Shown: in pieces, positions 30,821 to 37,158 of the stretch | How positions within the stretch are numbered: position 1 is the stretch's first letter | Layout: every line of letters starts with the position of its first letter | From: an uncultured Actinomycetes bacterium | GTDB lineage: Bacteria > Actinomycetota > Thermoleophilia > Solirubrobacterales > Solirubrobacteraceae | Length of the DNA: 37,158 bases | Assembly (NCBI GenBank): GCA_937888775.1 | Contig: CALAQT010000543.1 | Span: 1-37,158 of the forward strand | Direction of reading: 5' to 3' | The notes under the pieces: generated by a model | What the model saw: only the letters and a program-made list of their open reading frames with translations | Database searches by the model: none | Told to the model about the DNA's origin: nothing | Program-made: the position numbers and the translations under genes

Positions 30821-32884
30821 ATGAGCCCCGTCGCCTTTCCCATCGTCTGGGCGGTCGCGATGCTCGTGTTCGCCGCGATCATCGCCGGCCGCGCGCGCCT
30901 TTTGCTGGCGGCCCGCCCGGCGGCACGCCGGGACCGGATCCCCGAGCGCATCAGACGCACGGTCGTCTACGCGCTGGGTCAGAAGAAGTTCCTGACCGGC
31001 GAGCAGCCTGCCGGGATCATGCACGCGTTGATCTTCTGGGGCTTCGTGGTCCTGATGCTCCAGGTGATAACGCTGTTCGGCCGGGCGTTCGACGCCGGCT
31101 GGAACATCCCGGGCTTCGGCCCCGACCAGCTGCTGGGGCCGCCGTTCTTCTTGATCCGAGACCTGCTGGAGGCGGTCGTGATCGTCGCCGCCGGCTACAT
31201 GCTCTACCGGCGGCTGATCGCACACACCCCACGCCTATTCGGCACCGGACGCGCCGAGCAGCGCTACCACGATGCCCCCCACTGGGAGGGCAACCTGATC
31301 CTGGTCTTCATCCTGGCGATCATGGTCGGGGGGCTGCTCTACGACGCCGGCCATCTGGTGGCCTCCGACATCCACGGCCATGAGCGGGATTTCGCGCCGC
31401 TGGCCGCGTTGGTGGCGGCGGCGCTCGGCGGCCTGAGTCGGCCCGCCGCGCGGACCGTGAGCGAGGTCGGGTGGTGGGTGCACTGCGTGACGATCCTGAT
31501 CTTCCTGGACCTGCTACCGCTGTCAAAGCACTTCCACATCCTCACCGCGATCCCGAACGTGTTCTTCGCCAAGCTCCCCCCGCAGGGCGTGGAGCGCCCG
31601 CTGGTGGTCACTCAAGTGGCGCCCGCCGCAGTGGCGGCGCTCGATCCTCCGCCCCAGGATCGGACCGGTGTCGCCTCATTGGCCGACTTGAGTTGGAAGC
31701 AGGTGCTCGACGCGTTCACATGCACCGAATGCGGCCGCTGCACGGCGGTGTGCCCCGCGACCGCGAGCGGATCGCTCCTGGCGCCGCGCCAGCTGATCCT
31801 CGACATCCGAGATCGCCTGTACGAGCACTCGGAGCAGCAGGGCGAGGCAAACGGCGCCGAGCCGCTGATCGCCGAGGACGTCCTGTGGGCGTGCACCACT
31901 TGCATGGCCTGCGTCGAGGCGTGCCCGGTGGGGATCGAGCACGTGCCGACGATCGTCGACATGCGCCGCAACCTGGTCGAGCGCGGTCAGATGGATCCGC
32001 TGTTGCAGGAGACGCTGCAGAAGTTCGCCACGCAGGGCAACTCATACGGGAAGTCCGCGCGCATGCGGGCGCGCTGGACCAAGGCCCTGGAATTCACGAT
32101 CCCCGACGCGCGCCAGGAGGCGGTCCAGTACGTCTGGTTTGTGGGCGACTACGCTTCGTTCGACGAGCGCGTGCAGCATGACTCGCAGCGGTTGGCTCGC
32201 ATCCTGCATGACGCCGGCGTCTCATTCGGTCTGCTGTTCGACGGCGAGCGCAACGCCGGCAACGACGTGCGACGGATCGGCGAGGAGGGCCTGTTCGAAA
32301 TGCTCGCCGAGCACAACATGGCGGTGTTTGCCGGAGCGCAGTACGAGGCGATCTTCACCACCGATCCGCATTCGCTCAACACGCTTCGCAACGAGTATCA
32401 GCAGTTCGGGCTCGACAAGCCCGTCTACCACCACACCGAGCTGCTCGCCGATCTTGCTGCGCGGGGCGTGATCACGGTGCCGCCCGCGCTGGAGGGAACC
32501 CGGGTCACCTACCACGACCCGTGTTACCTGGCGCGCTACAACCGGATCACCGACGCGCCGCGCAAGCTGATCGAGGCGACCGGCGCCGAGCTCGTCGAGA
32601 TGCCGCGCAATGGCGTCAACACGTTCTGCTGTGGAGCCGGCGGCGGCCGCATCTGGATGAACGAATCAGAGGTCGATCAGCGCCCCAGCGAACAGCGCAT
32701 CCGGGAGGCACAAGCGCTCGGTGCGATCGACCACTTCGTCGTCAGCTGCCCCAAGGACCTGGCGATGTATTCAGCCGCGGCCCAGATCGTGGGCGCCGAT
32801 TTTGACGTCGTGGAGCTGACCGCGCTGATCGAGCAGGCGCTCGACCGAGGTGAGGCTGTTGGCGCTGGCGCCGGTGCGCAGTAG
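30821..32884 (+). CDS. EtfD-like membrane Fe-S oxidoreductase (HdrD/NarI-type fusion)
   Basis: 687 aa. The N-terminal ~260 residues contain several membrane helices with conserved His residues, like the haem-b subunit of nitrate reductase. Two 4Fe-4S clusters follow: C301-x2-C304-x2-C307-x3-C311 and C358-x2-C361-x2-C364-x3-C368. The C-terminal half is a pair of heterodisulfide-reductase-type CCG domains; the second is intact (YHDPCYLARYN and FCCGAGGG), while the first has lost its cysteines (VGDYASFD, ERNAGNDVRR). Family knowledge: EtfD proteins take electrons from EtfBA and reduce the quinone pool, replacing the usual ETF:quinone oxidoreductase. Position behind etfBA supports this. Its stop codon forms part of the next gene's -10 element. 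Confidence 0.9.
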   Translation: MSPVAFPIVWAVAMLVFAAIIAGRARLLLAARPAARRDRIPERIRRTVVYALGQKKFLTGEQPAGIMHALIFWGFVVLMLQVITLFGRAFDAGWNIPGFGPDQLLGPPFFLIRDLLEAVVIVAAGYMLYRRLIAHTPRLFGTGRAEQRYHDAPHWEGNLILVFILAIMVGGLLYDAGHLVASDIHGHERDFAPLAALVAAALGGLSRPAARTVSEVGWWVHCVTILIFLDLLPLSKHFHILTAIPNVFFAKLPPQGVERPLVVTQVAPAAVAALDPPPQDRTGVASLADLSWKQVLDAFTCTECGRCTAVCPATASGSLLAPRQLILDIRDRLYEHSEQQGEANGAEPLIAEDVLWACTTCMACVEACPVGIEHVPTIVDMRRNLVERGQMDPLLQETLQKFATQGNSYGKSARMRARWTKALEFTIPDARQEAVQYVWFVGDYASFDERVQHDSQRLARILHDAGVSFGLLFDGERNAGNDVRRIGEEGLFEMLAEHNMAVFAGAQYEAIFTTDPHSLNTLRNEYQQFGLDKPVYHHTELLADLAARGVITVPPALEGTRVTYHDPCYLARYNRITDAPRKLIEATGAELVEMPRNGVNTFCCGAGGGRIWMNESEVDQRPSEQRIREAQALGAIDHFVVSCPKDLAMYSAAAQIVGADFDVVELTALIEQALDRGEAVGAGAGAQ

Positions 32885-32895
32885 CATCGCGCGCC
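32859..32895 (+). promoter_or_regulatory. Promoter of the phosphorylase gene, probably leaderless
   Basis: TTGGCG (32859-32864), a 17-nt spacer and TAGCAT (32882-32887) precede the GTG start at 32896 by 8 nt. The TAG of the -10 is the stop codon of the upstream etfD-like gene. No RBS is present in the gap. Confidence 0.55.
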
Positions 32896-33702
32896 GTGTC
32901 GGTCGCGGTCATCACGGGCTCGGGAACCTACGCGCTGTCTGGCTTTGAGCAGTCAGAGATCGTCACGGTCAGGACACCGTTCGGCCCCGCCGCGGTGGCC
33001 CGCGGCAGTTACGCCGGCGTCGACGCCCTGCATGTCTCGCGCCACGGTGCCGGCCACGCCGCGCTATCCAACCACGTGACGCACCGCGCCAACATCTGGG
33101 CGCTAAAGGAACTGGGTGCCACGGCGGTGATCGGATGCACGGCCTGCGGGGCGGTCGACCCGACGTTGGCATTGGGATCGCTGGTCGTGTTCGACGACCT
33201 TCACTTCGCGCCCAATCGACTGCCCGACGGGACGTTGTGCACCTTCTTCACCGAGCCGGGCGATCCGTCACGCGGGCACTGGATCCTGCAGGGCGGACCG
33301 TTCTCCGAAGGTGTGCGCGACGCGCTGCTGAGCGCCGGCGAGCGCCCCGACCTTGTCGTCCACGACGGTGGTGTCTACGGTCACGTCGATGGACCGCGCT
33401 TCAACACTCCGACCGAGATCGCTCAGCTCGCCGGGTGTGGCGTGGTGGCGGTAAGCCAGACGGGTGGACCGGAAACGGTGCTGTGCGGTGAAGTCGAGCT
33501 TCCGTTCGCGCTGATCGGCTTCGTCACCGATTATGCGAACGAGGTCCGGCCCGGCGAGACGACGCCGGTGGCGGAGCTGATCGATCTGATGTCAAAGAGC
33601 GGGTCTGCTTTTGGGGTGGTCCTGGAGGTAGCACTCCCCAGGCTGAGCGCACGACCGCCGACGGCCGCCGGCACCGTCTACCGATTCGAGCAGGGGGCTT
33701 AG
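32896..33702 (+). CDS. MTAP/PNP family nucleoside phosphorylase
   Basis: 268 aa from GTG. Family blocks: the phosphate site near the start (ITGSGTYAL), SRHGAGHAALSNHVTHRANIWALKELG, VHDGGVYGHVDGPRFNTPTEI and GFVTDYAN. Family knowledge: members cleave 5'-methylthioadenosine or purine nucleosides with phosphate. The TDY aspartate favours a 6-aminopurine such as MTA. The ribose-contacting segment, usually MTxxPE, reads SQTGGPE here, so the family Met is replaced by Gln. No other methionine-salvage gene is in view. Specificity between MTA, adenosine and other nucleosides cannot be decided from sequence alone. Confidence 0.85.
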   Translation: MSVAVITGSGTYALSGFEQSEIVTVRTPFGPAAVARGSYAGVDALHVSRHGAGHAALSNHVTHRANIWALKELGATAVIGCTACGAVDPTLALGSLVVFDDLHFAPNRLPDGTLCTFFTEPGDPSRGHWILQGGPFSEGVRDALLSAGERPDLVVHDGGVYGHVDGPRFNTPTEIAQLAGCGVVAVSQTGGPETVLCGEVELPFALIGFVTDYANEVRPGETTPVAELIDLMSKSGSAFGVVLEVALPRLSARPPTAAGTVYRFEQGA

Positions 33703-33750
33703 TCGGTCTGTTCGTCAAAGCCGGGTGGCGTGGATGTCCGTCGGGCGAGG

Positions 33751-33787
33751 TTGAACGCGTTTGGGGTGCGCGATAGGCTCGCCCCGG
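33751..33787 (+). promoter_or_regulatory. Promoter of the DUF2064 gene, probably leaderless
   Basis: TTGAAC (33751-33756), a 17-nt spacer and TAGGCT (33774-33779) lie 8 nt before the ATG at 33788. There is no Shine-Dalgarno. This element also decides the start, since the frame is open from 33761. Confidence 0.55.
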
Positions 33788-34435
33788 ATGCCGTCTCCCG
33801 CTGTGCTGATCATGGCGCGAGCGCCGCGGGCAGGGACCGTCCGACGAGCGCTGGAGCCGATGCTGGGTCCGGCACGCTGTGCCGCGCTGCAGGCCGTGCT
33901 GACCCAGCGGGCGGCGGCATGGGCGAGCGAGGTGGCTCCTGGCGCGGTTCACATCGCCTACGAGCCCGCCGACTCAGGCCCTGAGCTGCGCGGTCTGCTC
34001 GGCCCGGAGGTGTTCCTGTTGCCTCAGAACGGCGAGGGGATCGCCGGCCGTCTCGCCGACGTCACCACCCGCGTGTTCGGTCATATCGAGGGTCCGATGC
34101 TGATCATCTGGCCCGAGCTGGCCCGCTGGCGCCCCGAGCACGCGACCGGCGCCCTGGATGACATGCGCGACGGCTGCGACGTGACCCTGGGGCCGGTGAT
34201 CGGCGGCGGCTTCTACCTGATCGCGATCGCCAAGCCGCTGCCGAGCCTGTTCGCGCTGCCCGAGCAGGCCTGGCGCAGCCCGGACGCGATGTCGATCGCG
34301 CTGCCGGCCGCAGTAGAGGCTGGCCTGGAGGTCGGGATCCTGCGCACCGAGCGCGGCATGCACAGTCCCGAGGATCTCCGCGCGGCGCTGGCCGATCCGC
34401 TCGTGGCGGGGATCATCGGAGGAGTGTTGGGTTAG
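33788..34435 (+). CDS. DUF2064 GT-A-like protein with degenerate active-site motifs
   Basis: 215 aa. The layout (LIMARAPRAGTVRRAL at the N-terminus, LLPQNGEGIAGRL, then VTLGPVIGGGFYLIAI) matches the DUF2064/TIGR04282 transferase-like family, which shares the nucleotide-sugar GT-A fold. Two usual motifs are altered: the N-terminal VKTRL-type Lys/Arg stretch reads VRRAL, and the Asp-bearing GxDxP block after the central strand reads IIWPELARW. Metal and nucleotide binding may therefore be lost. The family has no settled function. It lies alone between the phosphorylase and tRNA-Gln with its own promoter-like element. Confidence 0.75.
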   Translation: MPSPAVLIMARAPRAGTVRRALEPMLGPARCAALQAVLTQRAAAWASEVAPGAVHIAYEPADSGPELRGLLGPEVFLLPQNGEGIAGRLADVTTRVFGHIEGPMLIIWPELARWRPEHATGALDDMRDGCDVTLGPVIGGGFYLIAIAKPLPSLFALPEQAWRSPDAMSIALPAAVEAGLEVGILRTERGMHSPEDLRAALADPLVAGIIGGVLG

Positions 34436-34462
34436 GCTTCGGACGAAGCATTCTCAATGCAC

Positions 34463-34533
34463 TGGGGAGTGGTGTAACGGCAGCATGGGAGGCCTTGGAC
34501 CTTCCGGTTCTGGTTCGAATCCAGGCTCCCCAG
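34463..34533 (+). tRNA. tRNA-Gln (anticodon TTG)
   Basis: 71 nt, all arms fold. Acceptor TGGGGAG pairs with CTCCCCA, discriminator G34533. D stem GTG/CAT; anticodon stem GGAGG/CCTTC; T stem TCTGG/CCAGG with loop TTCGAAT. The U1-A72 pair and G73 are known glutamine identity features. The anticodon loop reads CCTTGGA, so the anticodon is TTG but the base 5' of it (position 33) is C rather than the near-universal U. CCA is not encoded. It lies upstream of glmU, an arrangement seen in other actinobacteria. Confidence 0.9.
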
Positions 34534-34540
34534 TCTCAGG

Positions 34541-34562
34541 AAGCCCAGCAAATCTTGGGCTT
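34541..34562 (+). terminator. Hairpin downstream of tRNA-Gln
   Basis: AAGCCCA (34541-34547) pairs with TGGGCTT (34556-34562) around an 8-nt loop. It starts 7 nt after the tRNA. No T-run follows, so it may be a weak terminator or a 3'-processing signal. Confidence 0.4.
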
Positions 34563-34636
34563 TGGGTCCGAGGCACGAACCAGCGTTCGTGGATGGGAAG
34601 CTCCCGGGCGGCAAGGGAATTTCGAGAACGGTGCAC

Positions 34637-34648
34637 TAGGATCTCGGC
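34637..34648 (+). promoter_or_regulatory. Leaderless -10 element of glmU
   Basis: TAGGAT (34637-34642) ends exactly 6 nt before the GTG at 34649, placing the predicted transcript 5' end on the start codon. No Shine-Dalgarno and no good -35 were seen. Confidence 0.45.
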
Positions 34649-36058
34649 GTGCCCGCGCCCGTCGTCGTGATCCTTGCCGCAGGGCAGGGGACTCGTATGC
34701 GCTCAGCCGTGCCCAAGCTGCTGCACCCGCTGTGCGGTCGTCCGATGGTCGCGTGGCCGGTGGCCGCCGCCAGGGCGGCGGGAGCCGAGCGGATCGTGGT
34801 GGTCGATGGACCCGAGCGGCGACTCGAGCTCTCGCTTCACGGCGACGTCGCGATCGCAGTCCAGGAGCAGCCGCTTGGCACCGCCGACGCGGTCCGGGCG
34901 GCGTCCGCACACATCGGGCCGGCCGACACGGTAGTGGTGATCAACGGCGATGTGCCGCTGATCAGTGCGCAGACGATCCACGCTCTCGCGCAGGCTCATG
35001 CACGCTCGGGCGCGGCGGCGACGATCGCGACCGTCGTGCTCGAGGATCCGACCGGCTACGGGCGGGTCGTGCGTGGTCCCGACGGGACCGTGGTGAGGGT
35101 CGTCGAGACCAAGGCCCCGGGCGACGCGACCGAGCTGGAGCTCCACATCCGTGAGATCAACACGGGCATATTCGCCTTCGATGGCGCGGCTCTGGTGGCT
35201 GCGCTCGCCGAGGTGCGAGCCGACAACGCCCAGGGCGAGCACTACCTGCCCGACGTGTTGCCGATTCTCCGCGCGCACGAGCGAACCGTGCTGGCACACG
35301 AGCTTCCCAGCTCCGACGAGCTGCTCGGCGTCAATGATCGCCGGGCGCTGGCCGACGTCACCGCGATCGCCCAGCGGCGGATCAACGAGGCCCATATGCT
35401 GGCCGGGACGACGATCGTCAATCCGGCAGCGACGGTGATCGACGTCGACGTGCAGATCGGCCAGGACACCGTGATCGCGCCGTTCACCAGTCTGCACGGA
35501 TCAACCACGATCGGCGACGGCTGCGAGATCGGTCCGCACACGACCCTGATCGACTCGCGCGTCGGCGACAACGCGACGGTGGTTCACGCCTACGTCAACC
35601 AGGCGTGTGTGGGCGACCGCGTCAGCGTCGGCCCGTTCGCATATCTGAGGCCGGGCGCCGTCCTGCGGGAGGGGGCCAAGGCGGGCACGTTCGTCGAGAT
35701 CAAGAACTCCGACGTCGGGGCCGGCAGCAAGGTTCCCCACCTGTCCTACATCGGCGATACCGATATCGGTGAGGCGACGAACATCGGCGCCGGCACGATC
35801 ACCGCCAACTACGACGGCTACCGCAAGCACCGCACCACGATCGGCTCCCGGGTCAAGGTCAGCGTCGACACCGCATTCATTGCCCCGGTGAGCATCGGCG
35901 ACGACGCCTACACGGGCGCCGGTTCCGTGATCAGCCAGGACGTTCCCCCGGGCGCGCTGGGGGTCGCTCGCTCGCGCCAGTCCAACATCGAGGGGTACTC
36001 CGACCGGCGCAAGGAGCGCGAGGCCAGGCAATCCCAGGCGCCCCCGCATCAGTCTTGA
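34649..36058 (+). CDS. glmU: Bifunctional GlcNAc-1-phosphate uridylyltransferase/glucosamine-1-phosphate acetyltransferase
   Basis: 469 aa. The N-terminal pyrophosphorylase domain has VILAAGQGTRMRSAVPKLL, QEQPLGTADAV and VVINGDVPLI. The C-terminal left-handed beta-helix has hexapeptide repeats (VIAPFTSLHGSTTIGDG, GPFAYLRPG, KAGTFVEIKNSDVG, YIGDTDIGEATNIGAGTITANYDG) carrying the acetyltransferase site. It makes UDP-GlcNAc, the precursor of peptidoglycan and other cell-wall polymers. Length and both domains are normal. The GTG start is supported by the -10 element 6 nt upstream. The stop overlaps a possible TTG start of prs, and glmU-prs adjacency is common in actinobacteria. Confidence 0.96.
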   Translation: MPAPVVVILAAGQGTRMRSAVPKLLHPLCGRPMVAWPVAAARAAGAERIVVVDGPERRLELSLHGDVAIAVQEQPLGTADAVRAASAHIGPADTVVVINGDVPLISAQTIHALAQAHARSGAAATIATVVLEDPTGYGRVVRGPDGTVVRVVETKAPGDATELELHIREINTGIFAFDGAALVAALAEVRADNAQGEHYLPDVLPILRAHERTVLAHELPSSDELLGVNDRRALADVTAIAQRRINEAHMLAGTTIVNPAATVIDVDVQIGQDTVIAPFTSLHGSTTIGDGCEIGPHTTLIDSRVGDNATVVHAYVNQACVGDRVSVGPFAYLRPGAVLREGAKAGTFVEIKNSDVGAGSKVPHLSYIGDTDIGEATNIGAGTITANYDGYRKHRTTIGSRVKVSVDTAFIAPVSIGDDAYTGAGSVISQDVPPGALGVARSRQSNIEGYSDRRKEREARQSQAPPHQS

Positions 36059-36086
36059 GCGCTATCACACCGTCATCCCCCGAGGC

Positions 36087-36102
36087 TACACTCGCAGGCA
36101 CC
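36087..36102 (+). promoter_or_regulatory. -10 element ahead of prs
   Basis: TACACT (36087-36092) lies 10 nt before the ATG at 36103, so a short or absent leader is expected. It argues for the ATG start rather than the TTG at 36055. No -35 of quality was seen. Confidence 0.4.
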
Positions 36103-37122
36103 ATGAGCCTGTTGCAGACGCGGACGGCACCAACCGACTTGCAACTGGACTACAACAAGCGTCTGATGCTGGTTGGCGGCCGGGCCAATCCCGAGCTCGC
36201 CGCCAAGATTGCCGCCAAGCTCGACGTCGACCTCGGCCGAGTCACGTTAAAGACATTCTCCAACGGAGAGGTCTACTGCCGCTACGAGGAGTCCGTGCGC
36301 GGCGCGGACATCTTCATCGTGCAGCCGATCTGCGGAAACCCCGACTTCGGCCTGAGCGCCAACGATGCGCTGATGGAGTTGCTGGAGTTGATCGACGCCG
36401 GCGTCGGCGGTTCGGCGCATCGGGTGATCGCCGTGAGCCCGTGGTACGGGTACTCGCGCCAGGACAAGAAGTCCGCCCCCCGAGAGCCGATCAGCGCCCG
36501 GCTGGTGGCGCGGATGCTGGAGTCGGCCGGGATCGACCGGATTCTCACCATGGACCTGCACTCGGGCCAGATCCAGGGCTTCTTCCAGAAGCCCTGCGAC
36601 CACATGACCGCCCTGTTCATGCTCACCCAGTACTTCGCTGATCTAGGTCTGAAGGACCTGGTGGTGGTCGCGCCGGACGTCGGCCGCGTGAAGCTCAACA
36701 AGGAGTTCGCCCTCAAGATCGGCGCAGACCTGGCGATCCTCAATAAGGAGCGACCCGCCCAGCAGGTCGCCGAGATCGCGCACGTGATCGGTGAGGTGGC
36801 GGGCAAGACGGCGGTTATCGTGGACGACATCATCGACACGGCGGGAACGCTCAAGGCGGCCGCCCACGCCGTTCAGGAAGCCGGCGCGCGACGCGTCTAC
36901 GCCGCCGCCACGCACGGCGTCTTCTCCGGCAACGCGTGGGAGAACCTGGCCGTCGCCGGCTTTGAGCAGGTGGTCGTGACCGACACGCTGCCGCTGCCCA
37001 AGGGGGCACCCGACAACGTTCGCGTGCTCTCTTGCGCCGACCTGCTCACCAACTCGATCCGCCAGATCTTCACCGACGGCTCGGTGAGCGACGTGTTCGG
37101 CGGAGAGAACCAGCTCTTCTAG
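36103..37122 (+). CDS. prs: Ribose-phosphate pyrophosphokinase (PRPP synthetase)
   Basis: 339 aa from the ATG at 36103; a TTG at 36055 overlapping the glmU stop would add 16 residues outside the family alignment. Motifs: LKTFSNGEVYCRYEESVRG, SPWYGYSRQDKK (ATP site), MDLHSGQIQGFF and the PRPP/ribose-5-phosphate loop VIVDDIIDTAGTL. It converts ribose 5-phosphate and ATP to PRPP for purine, pyrimidine, histidine and NAD synthesis and, in actinobacteria, decaprenyl-phosphoryl-arabinose. Length is slightly above the usual ~315-325 aa because of the N-terminal leader. The last 36 nt of the window after it hold no recognisable gene. Confidence 0.96.
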   Translation: MSLLQTRTAPTDLQLDYNKRLMLVGGRANPELAAKIAAKLDVDLGRVTLKTFSNGEVYCRYEESVRGADIFIVQPICGNPDFGLSANDALMELLELIDAGVGGSAHRVIAVSPWYGYSRQDKKSAPREPISARLVARMLESAGIDRILTMDLHSGQIQGFFQKPCDHMTALFMLTQYFADLGLKDLVVVAPDVGRVKLNKEFALKIGADLAILNKERPAQQVAEIAHVIGEVAGKTAVIVDDIIDTAGTLKAAAHAVQEAGARRVYAAATHGVFSGNAWENLAVAGFEQVVVTDTLPLPKGAPDNVRVLSCADLLTNSIRQIFTDGSVSDVFGGENQLF

Positions 37123-37158
37123 CGCCTGGGTGCTCAAGCTGGGGCTATGACTTCTGGT

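Noticed and set aside
34463..34533. tRNA-Gln as an integration site for a mobile island
   Set aside because: I saw no integrase, transposase or repeated tRNA 3' segment in the window, so only a weak positional argument remains.

Overview
The window is very GC-rich, densely coded DNA with GTG/TTG starts, 1-4 nt stop/start overlaps and several start codons only 6-10 nt behind a TAnnnT -10 hexamer. Gene content (rsmI-metG-tatD-rsmA-ispE, tRNA-Gln-glmU-prs, LCP protein, PucR, EtfBA plus an EtfD-like membrane Fe-S protein) indicates a high-GC actinobacterium. The Thermoleophilia/Solirubrobacterales are my best guess, from general resemblance only.

Layout. (1) 1-7364 is a housekeeping block: an LCP cell-wall ligase (minus strand), then a ROK sugar kinase, rsmI, metG, tatD, rsmA and ispE on the plus strand, mostly overlapping and probably co-transcribed. 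(2) 7433-12556 is mixed: a small two-helix membrane protein, a PucR-type regulator, a TetR repressor divergent from an NTF2/SnoaL-fold protein across a palindromic operator, a DUF2294/MpsC-like protein, a 580-nt stretch without a convincing gene, and a GT4 trehalose-synthase-like glycosyltransferase. (3) 12577-28828 is the most striking part: a 16-kb minus-strand operon transcribed in the order acyl-CoA dehydrogenase, 2745-aa multidomain synthase (KS-AT-KS-ACP-KR-DH), 1885-aa single-chain biotin-dependent acyl-CoA carboxylase, Sfp-type phosphopantetheinyl transferase. (4) 29067-32884 runs the other way from a 238-nt shared control region and encodes EtfB, EtfA and an EtfD-like quinone-linked Fe-S membrane protein, the route by which acyl-CoA dehydrogenase electrons reach the respiratory chain. 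(5) 32896-37122 holds an MTAP/PNP-family phosphorylase, a degenerate DUF2064 protein, tRNA-Gln, glmU and prs.

How it fits together. The large operon looks self-contained for making an unusual lipid or polyketide. The carboxylase would supply (methyl)malonyl-CoA, the synthase would condense, ketoreduce and dehydrate, and the PPTase would activate the carrier domain. The dehydrogenase could introduce or remove unsaturation, with EtfBA/EtfD taking the electrons. Unusual points are: the only visible carrier domain has threonine where the phosphopantetheine serine should be; the second ketosynthase keeps a Cys-His-His set inside a rewritten motif; there is no enoyl reductase, thioesterase or other release domain; two 18-nt tandem repeats encode the linkers; and the carrier domain has base and codon usage unlike the rest of the gene. 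The product cannot be read from the sequence.
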